A DNA stretch of 64,000 bases from CAWDPQ01 sp963804245 (GCA_963804245.1 CAWDPQ010000004.1:46849-110848); one strand, 5' to 3'; positions 16,645 through 25,592 are shown, counted from the stretch's first letter. Translations and numbers: made by a program. The notes: a model not told the origin generated them from the sequence alone.

Positions 16645-18335
16645 CGGTCCGCCCCTTTCGCCGGGGGAGTCGTGTGTGTTCCGAACATGGGCATGTCAAT
16701 ACTCGAGCGGCGCGCGGTGTCAATCGCGTCCGCGTAGCCGGCATCAGCATGGCGCACCACGCCGAGTCCGGGGTCGCAGGTCAACACGCGTTGCAGTTTC
16801 TCGTCAGCTTCCCGGCTTCCGTCCGCGACGATAACCATTCCCGCGTGCAGGGAATAACCGATTCCGACGCCGCCGCCATGATGCACGGAGACCCAGGTGG
16901 CGCCTGATGATGTGTTGAGGAGCGCGTTCAGCACCGGCCAGTCGGCAATCGCATCGCTGCCGTCCTTCATTCCCTCGGTCTCACGGTGCGGTGAGGCGAC
17001 CGAGCCGGTGTCGAGGTGATCGCGACCGATGACGATCGGCGCCTGGACTTTGCCGCGGCGCACCAGATCGTTGAGGGCGAGACCGAAGCGGGCGCGCTCA
17101 CCGTATCCGAGCCAGAAAATCCGTGCCGGCAATCCCTGAAACGCGATCCGCTCGCGAGCCAATCGAATCCAGCGACACAACGCCGCGTCGTGCGCGAACA
17201 TCTCGAGCGCCAGATCGTCGGTTGCATGGATATCCGCCGGATCACCTGACAAGGCCGCCCATCGGAACGGGCCTTTGCCGACGCAAAACAGCGGGCGAAT
17301 GTACTCGGGCACGAACCCGGGGATTTGGAAGGCATCCGCGACGCCGGCCTTTTCCGCCTGCGCCCGGATGTTGTTGCCGTAATCAAAGGTGACCGCACCA
17401 CGCCGGCCAAGTTCGAGCATCGCGCGGACGTGGACGGCCATCGAATCACGTGCGCGTTCGATGTATTCGTCCGGGTGTGTACGTCTGAGCGCGTCGGCTT
17501 CCGCGACGCCGAGCCCGGCGGGCACGTATCCGTGCAAGGCATCGTGCGCCGACGTCTGATCCGTCACGACGTCGGGGGTGAAGCCGCGCCGAACCAGCTC
17601 GGGAAGCACGTCTGCCGCATTGCCTTCGAGCGCAATGGAACGGGCGAGGCGGTCACGGCGGCAGGCGTCGACCCTGGCGAGTGCCGTGTCCACATCCGCA
17701 CAGCGTTCGTCGACATACCTGGTCGACAGGCGGCGCGCGATTCTCTGAGGGTCGATTTCGACGACGAGCGCCACGCCGCCGTTCATCGTGACGGCGAGCG
17801 GTTGCGCGCCGCCCATGCCGCCCAGACCTGCGGTAACGGTTACTCGTCCCGACAGACTGCCGCCAAAATGCCGACGGGCCACCGCGGCCAGGGTTTCGTA
17901 GGTTCCCTGGAGGATCCCCTGCGTACCTATATATATCCAGCTGCCAGCCGTCATCTGGCCGTACATCGTCAGACCGCGGTCTTCGAGGTCGCGAAAGCGG
18001 TCCCACGTGGCCCAGGCCGGAACGATCAAGGCGTTGGCGATCAGCACGCGCGGCGCCCAGGGGTGCGTCTGAAAGACGGCGACCGGCTTGCCGGACTGCA
18101 CGACCATCGTCTCGTCGTGATCGAGGCGGCGCAGCGTGGCCACGATAGCGTCAAAGGCCGCCCAGCTCCGCGCCGCACGTCCGGTGCCGCCGTAGACCAC
18201 GAGATCCTCCGGGCGTTCGGCGACCTCGGGATCCAGATTGTTCATCAGCATCCGCAGCGCAGCTTCCTGAGGCCACCCCTTGCACGTGATCGTCGCGCCG
18301 CGTGGCGCGCTGACATGGCGGCTGAGGAGATTCAT
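16641..18335 (-). CDS. hutU: Urocanate hydratase
   Basis: A 564-residue urocanase of normal length, the second step of histidine degradation (urocanate to imidazolone propionate). Recognisable segments are EDLVVYGGTGRAARSW, MTAGSWIYIGTQGILQGTYE, the NAD-binding VTAGLGGMGGAQPLAV, DQTSAHDALHGYVPAG and SGATWVSVHHGGGVGIGYS near the C-terminus. It lies 110 bases downstream of hutH in the same direction and its stop overlaps the start of the winged-helix ATPase. hutI and hutG are not in the window, so the pathway must be completed elsewhere. Confidence 0.97.
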   Translation of the reverse strand: MNLLSRHVSAPRGATITCKGWPQEAALRMLMNNLDPEVAERPEDLVVYGGTGRAARSWAAFDAIVATLRRLDHDETMVVQSGKPVAVFQTHPWAPRVLIANALIVPAWATWDRFRDLEDRGLTMYGQMTAGSWIYIGTQGILQGTYETLAAVARRHFGGSLSGRVTVTAGLGGMGGAQPLAVTMNGGVALVVEIDPQRIARRLSTRYVDERCADVDTALARVDACRRDRLARSIALEGNAADVLPELVRRGFTPDVVTDQTSAHDALHGYVPAGLGVAEADALRRTHPDEYIERARDSMAVHVRAMLELGRRGAVTFDYGNNIRAQAEKAGVADAFQIPGFVPEYIRPLFCVGKGPFRWAALSGDPADIHATDDLALEMFAHDAALCRWIRLARERIAFQGLPARIFWLGYGERARFGLALNDLVRRGKVQAPIVIGRDHLDTGSVASPHRETEGMKDGSDAIADWPVLNALLNTSSGATWVSVHHGGGVGIGYSLHAGMVIVADGSREADEKLQRVLTCDPGLGVVRHADAGYADAIDTARRSSIDMPMFGTHTTPPAKGADR

Positions 18336-18429
18336 GTTCGACTGATGATCGTTCGCAGGGTGTCAGCGCGTGTGATGAGCACGAGCTGAAGGTTAGCAAT
18401 CTAAAAACGTACGCGCGCGTTGTCAAACT

Positions 18430-18445
18430 GAAATTGAAAAATTTC
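18430..18445. other. AT-rich inverted repeat directly after hutH
   Basis: GAAATT-GAAA-AATTTC forms a perfect 6-bp stem abutting the hutH stop codon, inside the 110-base hutH-hutU gap. The stretch GCAATCTAAAAACG in the same gap is unusually AT-rich. It may slow readthrough or bind a regulator. Confidence 0.35.
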
Positions 18446-19966
18446 TTACTTGACATCTCGCGCGCACGAGGATTCCAAACTTCCGTCGACGATCATCGCG
18501 GCTATGCGCTCGATGTCGGGCGACGGCGGACGGTCGGTGGCGAGCGGCGGCACGACCGAGCGCACACAGGCGTGCACCGATTGCAACGCCGGAGACGTTA
18601 CGAGTGGCGCGAGCAGATCGAGCGCCTGGCACGCACACAGGATCTCGACCGCCAGCACGCGTGTGGCGAGCGAGAGCGCGCGTTCGGCCTTCAACGCCGC
18701 TCCCATGCTCATGCTCACATGGTCCTCGCGGTTCGCTGACGTCGGGATGGTGTCCACGCTGGCCGGATGTGCGAGTGTTTTGATCTCGGACACCAACGCC
18801 GCGGCGGTTACCTGCGCCATCATGTAGCCGGATTGCAGGCCACTGTCGGCTGTCAGGAACGCTGGCAGCTCGCTGAGGACCGGGTTGACGAGGCGATCGG
18901 AGCGCCGTTCGCTGATCGTCGCGAGTTGCGCGATCGCGATGATCAGGAGATCCGCGGCAATCGCCACGGGGGCGCCGTGAAAATTTCCCCCTGATACGAT
19001 TTCCTGCTGTTCGGCGAACACGATCGGGTTGTCGGTGGCCGAATTGGCCTCGGTCACGAGCGTGTCGTGAACGAACCGCAGGGCGTGACGCGCTGCGCCG
19101 TGAACCTGCGGCGCACAGCGCAGTGAATAGGCGTCCTGAACCCGCCCACAGTGCTCGTGCGACTTGTTGATGCCGCTCCCTTCGAGCAGGGCGCGCACGT
19201 TGGCCGCCGATTGCACCTGACCGTCGTACGGACGCGCCGCCTGGATTCGAGCATCGAACGGGTGGACCGAGCCTCGCAGCGCATCAATGGACAAGGCGAC
19301 CGCGATATCCGCCGCCCGCGCCAGGCGTTCGGCGCCATCGAGCGCCAGCGCGGCGAGAGCCGCCGACGGTTGGGTGCCGTTGATGAGAGCGAGTCCCTCT
19401 TTCGCAGCCAGCTGAATCGGCTCCAACCCTGCCAGCCGGAGCGCTTCACGCCCGGGCATCACGTCGGCGCTTTCGCCAACCGACGCTTCGCCTTCGCCGA
19501 TGAGGACGAGGGCCAGGTGCGCCAGGGGCGCCAGGTCACCGCTCGCGCCGACCGATCCACGGCTGGGCACGCGCGGATGCACCCGGCGGTTCAGCATCTC
19601 GACGAGCTGCGTCAGCGTCCGCGAGCGGATCCCGGAGAAACCCTTCGCCAGCACGTTGACCCTGAGGGCCATCGTCGCGCGGACTGCCCGTACAGAAAGA
19701 GGCTCGCCGACACCGGCGGCGTGGCTGCGCAGGAGGTTGATCTGCAGTTGACCGAGGACGTGGCGGGAGACGGGTGTCTCCGCGAGTGCGCCAAATCCGG
19801 TGTTGATGCCGTAGACGGGCTCATCGCTCTCGGCGCGGCGATCGACGACGACGCGCGCACGCTCGACCGATTGCAACGCGCCGGCGGCGACCGCGACGAG
19901 TTCGTCGCGATCGGCGATCGCCACGAGCTGCTCGAGCGTGAGAGAGGAACCGTCGACCTCAATCAT
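18446..19966 (-). CDS. hutH: Histidine ammonia-lyase
   Basis: A 506-residue enzyme converting histidine to urocanate. The MIO cofactor precursor Ala-Ser-Gly is in GSVGASGDLAPLAHLAL (about residue 140). Other signatures are YGINTGFGALAET near the N-terminus, KEGLALINGTQ, SGGNFHGAPVAIAAD and SANREDHVSMSMGAA. I start at the ATG giving MIEVDGSS; the longer open frame only translates a palindromic repeat, so it is not coding. It leads a leftward operon with hutU and an ATPase. Confidence 0.97.
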   Translation of the reverse strand: MIEVDGSSLTLEQLVAIADRDELVAVAAGALQSVERARVVVDRRAESDEPVYGINTGFGALAETPVSRHVLGQLQINLLRSHAAGVGEPLSVRAVRATMALRVNVLAKGFSGIRSRTLTQLVEMLNRRVHPRVPSRGSVGASGDLAPLAHLALVLIGEGEASVGESADVMPGREALRLAGLEPIQLAAKEGLALINGTQPSAALAALALDGAERLARAADIAVALSIDALRGSVHPFDARIQAARPYDGQVQSAANVRALLEGSGINKSHEHCGRVQDAYSLRCAPQVHGAARHALRFVHDTLVTEANSATDNPIVFAEQQEIVSGGNFHGAPVAIAADLLIIAIAQLATISERRSDRLVNPVLSELPAFLTADSGLQSGYMMAQVTAAALVSEIKTLAHPASVDTIPTSANREDHVSMSMGAALKAERALSLATRVLAVEILCACQALDLLAPLVTSPALQSVHACVRSVVPPLATDRPPSPDIERIAAMIVDGSLESSCARDVK

Positions 19967-19983
19967 GCGTCTACTCGCGGCTG

Positions 19984-20030
19984 CGTGGCTTCCGCTCGCG
20001 ACGGCGTGGCTTCCGCCTTCAGGCGGAAGC
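19984..20030. repeat. Dispersed palindromic repeat, family 1 (partial plus full copy)
   Basis: A half unit GTGGCTTCCGC is followed by a perfect palindrome GCTTCCGCCTTCAGGCGGAA (ends GC) at 20009-20030. It lies between the divergent hutH and purA genes. Confidence 0.8.
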
Positions 20031-20069
20031 ACCTTCTCTCACTCGCACGCAACCATCTCACTATGCGGG

Positions 20070-20075
20070 TAGAAT
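20070..20075 (+). promoter_or_regulatory. -10-like hexamer for purA
   Basis: TAGAAT ends nine bases before the purA ATG. No ribosome binding site separates them, so the transcript would have a leader of only a few bases. No good -35 box is visible. Confidence 0.4.
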
Positions 20076-20084
20076 ACTGCATTG

Positions 20085-21377
20085 ATGAACATCGCTGTTC
20101 TCGGAGCGCAGTGGGGCGACGAAGGCAAGGGCAAGATCGTCGATCTGCTCACGCGGCATTTTTCGATCGTGGCCCGATACCAGGGCGGCCACAACGCCGG
20201 TCACACGGTGTATGCCAGTGGACGCAAGTTCATCCTGCGCCTGCTGCCGTCGGGCATCCTGCACGAGGGAATCACCTGCGTCATCGGCAATGGTCTGGTC
20301 GTCGATCCACAGGCGCTCTTTGCCGAGATCGATGAGCTGGGGCGGGCTGGCATCACTGTCGGCGATCGTCTGGTGATCAGCGACAAGGCGCACCTGATCC
20401 TGCTGTACCACCGCGAGCTCGATTTGCTGAGCGAAGCTCGTCGTGGCGAGCGCCGCATCGGCACGACGTCGCGCGGCATCGGCCCGGCCTACGAGGACAA
20501 GATCGCGCGCCGTGGCGTCCGCGTCGGCGATCTGGCGAACGCCGACTCTCTGGAAGAAGCGGTACAGCAGAACGTCGCGGCGCGGAACCGCCTGATTGCC
20601 GATTCGACGATGGATTGGCGACAGGTGTTGACGGAGCTGAAAGCGGCGTGGACGCGCATGGCCCCCTGGGTTGCCGACGTGTCGTTGTTTCTCGCGCGCG
20701 CACGCGAGGCCGGCCGCTCGATCATGTTCGAAGGCGCCCAGGGCACGCTGCTCGACATCGATCATGGGACGTATCCCTACGTCACGTCATCGAATGCGAC
20801 GATTGGCGGCGCGCTGACCGGTCTGGGCGTCGGTCCGAGAGCCATCGACGGCGTCCTCGGCGTGGCCAAGGCCTATACGACGCGCGTTGGCGAAGGACCG
20901 TTGCCGACCGAGCTGACAGGCGAGCTGGGCAACCGGCTGCGCGAGAGCGGCCAGGAGTTCGGTGCGGTCACCGGACGGCCACGACGCTGCGGATGGTACG
21001 ACGCGGTGGCGGTGCGGTACGCGGTGCGCGTCAATGGGCTCGATGCGCTTGCGCTCACCAAGCTCGACGTTCTCGATGGCCTGGACGACCTGCAGGTCTG
21101 TACGGCCTATCGTTGCCGCGGTGCGACGTTGACGGAAATGCCGGGAGAGCTGTCGCAGCTGGCGGCGTGTGAACCGATCTATGAGAGGCTGCCAGGCTGG
21201 ACGTCGCCGAGCGCCGGTGTGCGCGACTTCGATCGGCTGCCGCGGGAGGCGCGTGCTTACATCGCCCGGCTCGAGGAGATCACCGGAGTGCCGGCGGCGG
21301 TGGTGTCGACGGGATCCGCGCGCGAGGACACGATCATCAGGGACGGATCGATCGCGGCGCGCTGGTTCGCTGACTAA
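20085..21377 (+). CDS. purA: Adenylosuccinate synthetase
   Basis: A 430-residue enzyme that joins IMP and aspartate using GTP in AMP synthesis. The signature GAQWGDEGKGKIVDLL is at the N-terminus, GGHNAGHTV binds IMP, GTTSRGIGPAYEDK is the PurA-specific block, and FEGAQGTLLDIDHGTYPYVT, YTTRVGEGPLPTE and GRPRRCGWYDAVA follow; it ends with VPAAVVSTGSARED. I use the ATG at 20085; a TTG one codon earlier is also possible. It stands as a single gene between divergent hutH and the convergent PilZ gene. Confidence 0.97.
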   Translation: MNIAVLGAQWGDEGKGKIVDLLTRHFSIVARYQGGHNAGHTVYASGRKFILRLLPSGILHEGITCVIGNGLVVDPQALFAEIDELGRAGITVGDRLVISDKAHLILLYHRELDLLSEARRGERRIGTTSRGIGPAYEDKIARRGVRVGDLANADSLEEAVQQNVAARNRLIADSTMDWRQVLTELKAAWTRMAPWVADVSLFLARAREAGRSIMFEGAQGTLLDIDHGTYPYVTSSNATIGGALTGLGVGPRAIDGVLGVAKAYTTRVGEGPLPTELTGELGNRLRESGQEFGAVTGRPRRCGWYDAVAVRYAVRVNGLDALALTKLDVLDGLDDLQVCTAYRCRGATLTEMPGELSQLAACEPIYERLPGWTSPSAGVRDFDRLPREARAYIARLEEITGVPAAVVSTGSAREDTIIRDGSIAARWFAD

Positions 21378-21384
21378 GATAAGA

Positions 21385-22083
21385 CTAGGCTTTGTTGCGC
21401 TCGCCGAAGGCGTCCACGGCGGTGGCATCCGCGTCGATGAACTCGACGCCGGCCCGATAACGCGGCGGAGAGGTCGCCTGCGGCAGCTCGAACTTGGCCC
21501 AGGCGATCGCGCCGCGGAAGCGCATCACGAACTCGTCGTTGGGGATACTCACGCGAACCTTCTGATTCGGCCGCAGGATCGTCGACGAGAGAACCTGCGC
21601 GCCCCACGTCGAGAGATCGACGACGCTCGCCGGGTTGCCGTCCAGTTGAATATCGACTCCCGGCCGTATCCGGATCCGCGGCGCCCGCCGCGTGCCGTGC
21701 CAGTCGAGTTGACGCCGCTCGGGTACCGCAATCGAGGTCGGTGTGACGATGCCGGCTCCCGCCAGGGCCGCGGCTGGTGTCGCCGCTTCAATCAGCGACG
21801 GCTTCACGACCGTACGGACGTAGTCACCGCTGTGCGACATGACGCGTACTTCTGCGTTGGCCAGCTCGGGATCCGTTTTGATGCGGTTGAAGAGTGCCGC
21901 ACCGCGCGGGGTGGCGGCGAACAACCGCTCGAGAACGATCAGGTCCGGTTTTTTCTGGAGGATGGCCTGAAGCGCCTGAATCGGTTCGGTATCGGCAAAA
22001 GTCAGGACTTCACCCTCATCCGCGAGATGATCGGAGAGCGAGGGCATGAGATTGGACGCAGCGACGACGACCACGCACGACAT
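21385..22083 (-). CDS. PilZ-domain protein with receiver-like N-terminal domain
   Basis: A 232-residue protein. Residues 1-100 look like a degenerate response-regulator receiver (VVVVAASNLMPSLSDHL, then KKPDLIVLERLFAATPRGA in place of the phospho-Asp loop). Residues from about 128 form a PilZ domain with the c-di-GMP motifs RRAPRIRIR and DLSTWGAQV, then the RFRGAIAWAKF strand and RYRAGVEFID. It probably couples c-di-GMP to an output through protein contacts. The receiver lacks a clear acidic pocket, so phosphorylation is doubtful. It converges on purA with seven bases between the stops. Confidence 0.82.
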   Translation of the reverse strand: MSCVVVVAASNLMPSLSDHLADEGEVLTFADTEPIQALQAILQKKPDLIVLERLFAATPRGAALFNRIKTDPELANAEVRVMSHSGDYVRTVVKPSLIEAATPAAALAGAGIVTPTSIAVPERRQLDWHGTRRAPRIRIRPGVDIQLDGNPASVVDLSTWGAQVLSSTILRPNQKVRVSIPNDEFVMRFRGAIAWAKFELPQATSPPRYRAGVEFIDADATAVDAFGERNKA

Positions 22084-22109
22084 GAAATGAGTTTATCAAA
22101 AACGCCTTC

Positions 22110-22245
22110 GTGACTTCTGCCTTTGCCGGCTTCCGCTTTTCGTGGCTTCCGCCTTTGTAGCTTCCGCCTTTAGGGAAGTGGTGCTGCGAGCTTCCGGCTG
22201 AAGCCGAAAGCTACGAGACGGCGCTAGATGCCGGAAGCCACGAGA
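22110..22245. repeat. Cluster of family-1 palindromic repeats
   Basis: At least five half or full units (GGCTTCCGCTTTT, GTGGCTTCCGCCTTT, AGCTTCCGCCTTTAGGGAAG, GAGCTTCCGGCTGAAGCCGA, GCCGGAAGCCACGAG) are packed into the gap between the PilZ and HAD genes. It is the densest copy cluster in the window and contains no gene. Confidence 0.75.
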
Positions 22246-22271
22246 CTGCGGTGAATGTTACGCTTCCGTCG

Positions 22272-22982
22272 ATGACCCGCGCCGTCCTGTTCGACCTCGA
22301 CGACACGCTGTTCGATCACCGTGAGAGCGCCGCGGAAGCGCTGCGGCGCGTGCAGGCCGCCCATGAATGCTTCCGCCGCGTGCCGTTCGACGAGTTCGAG
22401 ATGCTGCACTCGGCCCTGCTCGAAGAGTTGCACCCGGAAGTCCTGAACGCCCGGCTGGAGATGGACGAGGCGCGGCGCGAACGGTTCCGGCGCCTGTTCA
22501 AGCGATGTGGGATGCAGGCTTCGGAGGAGCTGTGCGCAACGACCGCGCGCACGTATCGCACGGACTACATGGAAGCCCGACGTGCGGTCGCCGGCGCTGC
22601 ATCGCTCGTCGCAGCGGTACGGAGCCGCGCCAAGGTCGGCATCGTGTCCAACAACATGTTGCAAGAGCAGCGGGACAAGCTGGAATTCTGTGGATTGTCG
22701 GCGCACGTGGACGCGCTCATCGTGTCGGAGGAGGCAGGAGTGGCGAAGCCGGATCCCGCCATCTTCAGAATGGCGCTGGATGCGCTCGACGTCACCGCCG
22801 ATCAGTCGGTGATGCTCGGCGACTCATGGTCGGCGGACGTCGTCGGCGCCCAGGCGGCGGGTATTCGGGTGGTGTGGTTCAACCCGCTGAGAAATCCGTC
22901 GCCCGACCCGAGTCGCCGCGTGCCCGAACTGCATGCACTGGAGCCGGTGAACGAGGCGGTCGCTTGCCTGCTCGTTTCGTGA
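22272..22982 (+). CDS. HAD-superfamily hydrolase (YjjG/phosphatase-like)
   Basis: A 236-residue HAD phosphatase. Motif I is FDLDDTLFDH (catalytic Asp at residues 8 and 10), motif II IVSNN, motif III Lys in AGVAKPDPAIF and motif IV GDSWSADVVGAQAAGI. The alpha-helical cap between motifs I and II marks subfamily IA, like nucleotidase YjjG or haloacid dehalogenase-like enzymes. Substrate unknown. The ATG at 22272 is chosen because it begins TRAVLFDLDD; the open frame starts seven codons earlier in repeat sequence. It converges on the bacilliredoxin-like gene. Confidence 0.88.
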   Translation: MTRAVLFDLDDTLFDHRESAAEALRRVQAAHECFRRVPFDEFEMLHSALLEELHPEVLNARLEMDEARRERFRRLFKRCGMQASEELCATTARTYRTDYMEARRAVAGAASLVAAVRSRAKVGIVSNNMLQEQRDKLEFCGLSAHVDALIVSEEAGVAKPDPAIFRMALDALDVTADQSVMLGDSWSADVVGAQAAGIRVVWFNPLRNPSPDPSRRVPELHALEPVNEAVACLLVS

Positions 22983-22994
22983 CGGGACGTGATG

Positions 22995-23336
22995 TCAGTT
23001 GCTGAGAGCGAGGCGGAGCGCGTCTGCCGTGATGCGGAAGTGCGACGCCTTCCACACCGGCCGACCGTCACGAATCAGGATCGCTTGCGGTGTTTCGTGC
23101 CGCACGCCGAGCCGATCCGCCACTTCGTCGGACACCTGGCGGTGACTCTGGACGGTAACCATTTTGTAGGTCGCGCCAGCACCGTCACGGTCGAGATGCG
23201 AGCGGAGCTCATCGAGAGCCTCGGCACTGACGCCGCACGTGCGGCTGTGTTTGAACAGCAGAACCGGACGCTCGCGAGACTCTGCGATCGCAGCCTCGAG
23301 CATATCGAGGTCGGACAGGGCCGTTATTCGTGACAT
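22995..23336 (-). CDS. brxC: YtxJ/BrxC-like monothiol bacilliredoxin
   Basis: A 113-residue thioredoxin-fold protein. The segment RPVLLFKHSRTCGVSAEALD carries a single active Cys (residue 34) in a TCxxS setting, as in YtxJ (BrxC), and a cis-Pro loop follows in RHETPQAILI. BrxC proteins remove bacillithiol from protein thiols; the reduced bacillithiol is regenerated by YpdA, a homologue of which is encoded at the left end. The presence of both supports bacillithiol use in this organism. A TAAAAT hexamer lies twelve bases before the ATG. The gene is isolated, convergent with the HAD gene. Confidence 0.82.
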   Translation of the reverse strand: MSRITALSDLDMLEAAIAESRERPVLLFKHSRTCGVSAEALDELRSHLDRDGAGATYKMVTVQSHRQVSDEVADRLGVRHETPQAILIRDGRPVWKASHFRITADALRLALSN

Positions 23337-23390
23337 GTGGAGGCAGTAATTTTAGCATGCGGAGCCGGGAATGACGACTCAGCTGCGCGG

Positions 23391-23681
23391 TCAGATCGGT
23401 GACTGATGCGACCGCGTGTGGAATCCGGCCGCCTCGAGATGCTTCCGGGCTTCTTCGAGAAGCTTCACGGCGCCTTCGGGCGGAGTCGCGAGCGGACGAA
23501 GCAGACGATCGACGTTGTAGATGCGGAACCGGATGCCTTCCATGTGGAAGGCGGCAATGGCGCGTGCCAGAGCTTCACATTCCGCGATGATGGCGGCAAG
23601 GCCGGAATCGCCGCTCGACTGCAGGAGCGCGGTCAACTGGGTAATGCGTTCCTGGGCGGCCAGGCGATGGTCAACGGTCAC
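23391..23681 (-). CDS. Small hypothetical helical protein
   Basis: A 96-residue protein I do not recognise. It is mostly helical: AQERITQLTALLQS, an Ala-rich AAIIAECEALARAIAAF helix, FRIYNVDRLLRPLA and AVKLLEEARKHLEAAGFHT. No signal peptide, membrane helix or cysteine. Codon use matches the neighbours, and the helical periodicity and sensible length argue it is real rather than chance. It lies between the bacilliredoxin gene and a long inverted repeat. Confidence 0.6.
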   Translation of the reverse strand: MTVDHRLAAQERITQLTALLQSSGDSGLAAIIAECEALARAIAAFHMEGIRFRIYNVDRLLRPLATPPEGAVKLLEEARKHLEAAGFHTRSHQSPI

Positions 23682-23706
23682 AGGAAATCAGCTTATCCCA
23701 GCCGCC

Positions 23707-23774
23707 GCTAAAGGGGACACTCAACTTTGTCCTGGACTGTCCGTTTTCGTCAAAAGTTGAGTGTCCCCTTTAGC
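23707..23774. repeat. Long perfect inverted repeat, family 2 (GGGGACA.TGTCCCC type)
   Basis: Two 22-base perfect arms (GCTAAAGGGGACACTCAACT plus TT, and its complement) flank a 24-base loop containing CTGTCCGTTTTCG. A variant of the loop and right arm recurs at 40442-40483. This resembles the REP-like elements mobilised by RAYT transposases. No transposase is present here. Confidence 0.85.
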
Positions 23775-23813
23775 AAGCTTGACCGTGACCCGCACGACGA
23801 AGGATAAGGAAGC

Positions 23814-24554
23814 ATGAGCGAAGCGCGGACGCGGCTCGAGCCGCCAGATATCAGCGAACGAGGCGGCCTGAAGGGAGGGCAGCCCCAGCGTTCGGACGAG
23901 CGGCTGTACATGCAGATGTTCGCCTACACCGGATGCGATGACGTACCTGCCGTCGCGCAGGCGGTGGCGCAGGAGCCGGTCGATGCCGTCGTGTACGCGG
24001 ACTTGAACGATCCGAAGGGGATCGGCATCCTCACGGTCGCACAGGACCCGAACGTGTTCGTCGATGTGGTCCGACCGTTGTTGAACGCCGGACCGATAGC
24101 CGCCTTGCAAATCAAGCCGGACCTGACCATGTTCGGGCGGACGTATTCGCTCGGGTACGAACCGGATCTGCGCGGGGCGCTCATCGACAGGCCCCGCCGC
24201 ACCGTGTTGAACACGGACTGGCCGTGGGCGATCTGGTATCCGCTGCGGCGGCACGGACGCTTTGCGCAGCTGCCGCCCGAAGAGCAGCGCAACATCCTCG
24301 CCGAGCACGGCGAGATCGGCAAGCGCTTCGGCGCCGCCGATTTCGCCCACGATATCCGTCTGGCGTGCCACGGCCTCGACCGCGATGACAACGACTTCGT
24401 CATCGGTCTGACCGGTAAAGACCTCTATCCACTCTCAGCCCTTGTGCAAGCCATGCGCAAAACCCAGCAGACGTCGCTGCACCTCGAGCGGCTCGGACCA
24501 TTTTTCGTCGGTCGTGCCGTGTGGCAGTCACCCATTGAACGGCTCTTGCGGTAA
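23814..24554 (+). CDS. Chlorite-dismutase-family haem protein (HemQ-like)
   Basis: A 246-residue protein. YMQMFAYTGCDDVPAV starts the first ferredoxin-like half, AEHGEIGKRFGA and TGKDLYPLSALVQAMRKTQ belong to the second, and LGPFFVGRAVWQSP ends it; this layout matches the chlorite dismutase/HemQ superfamily. HemQ decarboxylates coproheme in the last step of the coproporphyrin-dependent haem pathway; true chlorite dismutases are rarer. I cannot tell which activity applies, or confirm the haem-ligand His. A GGAA site supports the ATG. It precedes the aldo/keto reductase gene by eight bases, so they are likely cotranscribed. Confidence 0.75.
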   Translation: MSEARTRLEPPDISERGGLKGGQPQRSDERLYMQMFAYTGCDDVPAVAQAVAQEPVDAVVYADLNDPKGIGILTVAQDPNVFVDVVRPLLNAGPIAALQIKPDLTMFGRTYSLGYEPDLRGALIDRPRRTVLNTDWPWAIWYPLRRHGRFAQLPPEEQRNILAEHGEIGKRFGAADFAHDIRLACHGLDRDDNDFVIGLTGKDLYPLSALVQAMRKTQQTSLHLERLGPFFVGRAVWQSPIERLLR

Positions 24555-24562
24555 CGTGTCGT

Positions 24563-25495
24563 ATGTCTTCCACCAGTCAAGTCCCTCAGCGCAAGTTCGG
24601 CCGCCACAACGAGGAGGTCTCTGCACTCGCCCTCGGCGGCTATCACATCGGATCGGTCAAGACCGAACGCGAAGCCATGCGCGTCGTGCACGAGGCGATG
24701 GATGCCGGTCTGACGTTCATGGACAACGCCTGGGACTACCACGAGGGCGCCAGTGAAACGCGGATGGGGAAGGCCCTCAAGGGCCGGCGTGACCGGGCCT
24801 TTCTCATGACCAAGGTGTGTACTCACGGGCGAGACGGACGCGTGGCCCTGCGACAGCTCGACCAGTCGCTGCGACGGTTGCAGACCGACTATCTCGATCT
24901 CTGGCAGATCCACGAATGCGTGTACCAGAACGAGCCCGAGCGCCACTTCGCGCCCGGCGGTGTGGTCGAAGCGCTCGAGAAGGCGAGAGCCGCCGGCAAG
25001 GTCCGTTACGTCGGATTCACTGGTCACAAAGACCCCGAGCTGCTGCTGCGGATGATCGCCTACGGCTTTCCTTTCGACAGCTGCCAGCTGCCACTGAACG
25101 GTTTCGACGCGACGTTCCGGAGCTTCGAGAGGTTCGTGCTGCCCGAGCTCGTCGCCCGCGGCATCGCCGTGATCGGCATGAAGAGCCTGAGCGGCGACGG
25201 TGGACCGGTGAAGAAGCGCGCGGTGACGGTGCAGGCGGCGCTGCGGTATGCGATGAGCCTGCCCGTGGCGACGACGGTCAGCGGCATCGATTCACTCCGC
25301 ATCCTGCGGCAGAACCTGCGTATTGCCCGCGATTTCAAGCCGATGACCGATCGCGAGATGGCGGCGCATCGCAAACGTCTCGCACCGTTCGCTGCCGACG
25401 GACGTTTCGAGCTGTACAAGACCACCGCCGTATTCGACGGCGATGAGGGCCGTCGTCAACATGGCTTTCCGACGAGCAAAGAGCTGTCGGCCTAG
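24563..25495 (+). CDS. Aldo/keto reductase
   Basis: A 310-residue TIM-barrel oxidoreductase. The catalytic tetrad is visible: Asp and Tyr in FMDNAWDYHEGASE, Lys in FLMTKVCTHG, His in LWQIHECVY. The substrate loop and C-terminal NADPH site (ATTVSGIDSLRILRQNLRIA) are as expected. It starts 8 bases after the chlorite-dismutase-family gene. Function within the operon is unclear; reduction of small aldehydes is the general role. Confidence 0.92.
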   Translation: MSSTSQVPQRKFGRHNEEVSALALGGYHIGSVKTEREAMRVVHEAMDAGLTFMDNAWDYHEGASETRMGKALKGRRDRAFLMTKVCTHGRDGRVALRQLDQSLRRLQTDYLDLWQIHECVYQNEPERHFAPGGVVEALEKARAAGKVRYVGFTGHKDPELLLRMIAYGFPFDSCQLPLNGFDATFRSFERFVLPELVARGIAVIGMKSLSGDGGPVKKRAVTVQAALRYAMSLPVATTVSGIDSLRILRQNLRIARDFKPMTDREMAAHRKRLAPFAADGRFELYKTTAVFDGDEGRRQHGFPTSKELSA

Positions 25496-25592
25496 CGAAC
25501 GAGCCGCTTCCCAGCGCGAAGCAGCCCCACGCGGCACATGAGTTGCTGATTGCACGCGGTGGGTCAGGGTGCCCGGTGGCGACCCTGCATAT

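Noticed and set aside
17325..18389. Long forward frame inside hutU
   Set aside because: Shadow of the conserved hutU gene caused by GC-rich codon use.
19151..20084. Forward frame running through hutH into purA
   Set aside because: Antisense shadow of hutH; no motifs.
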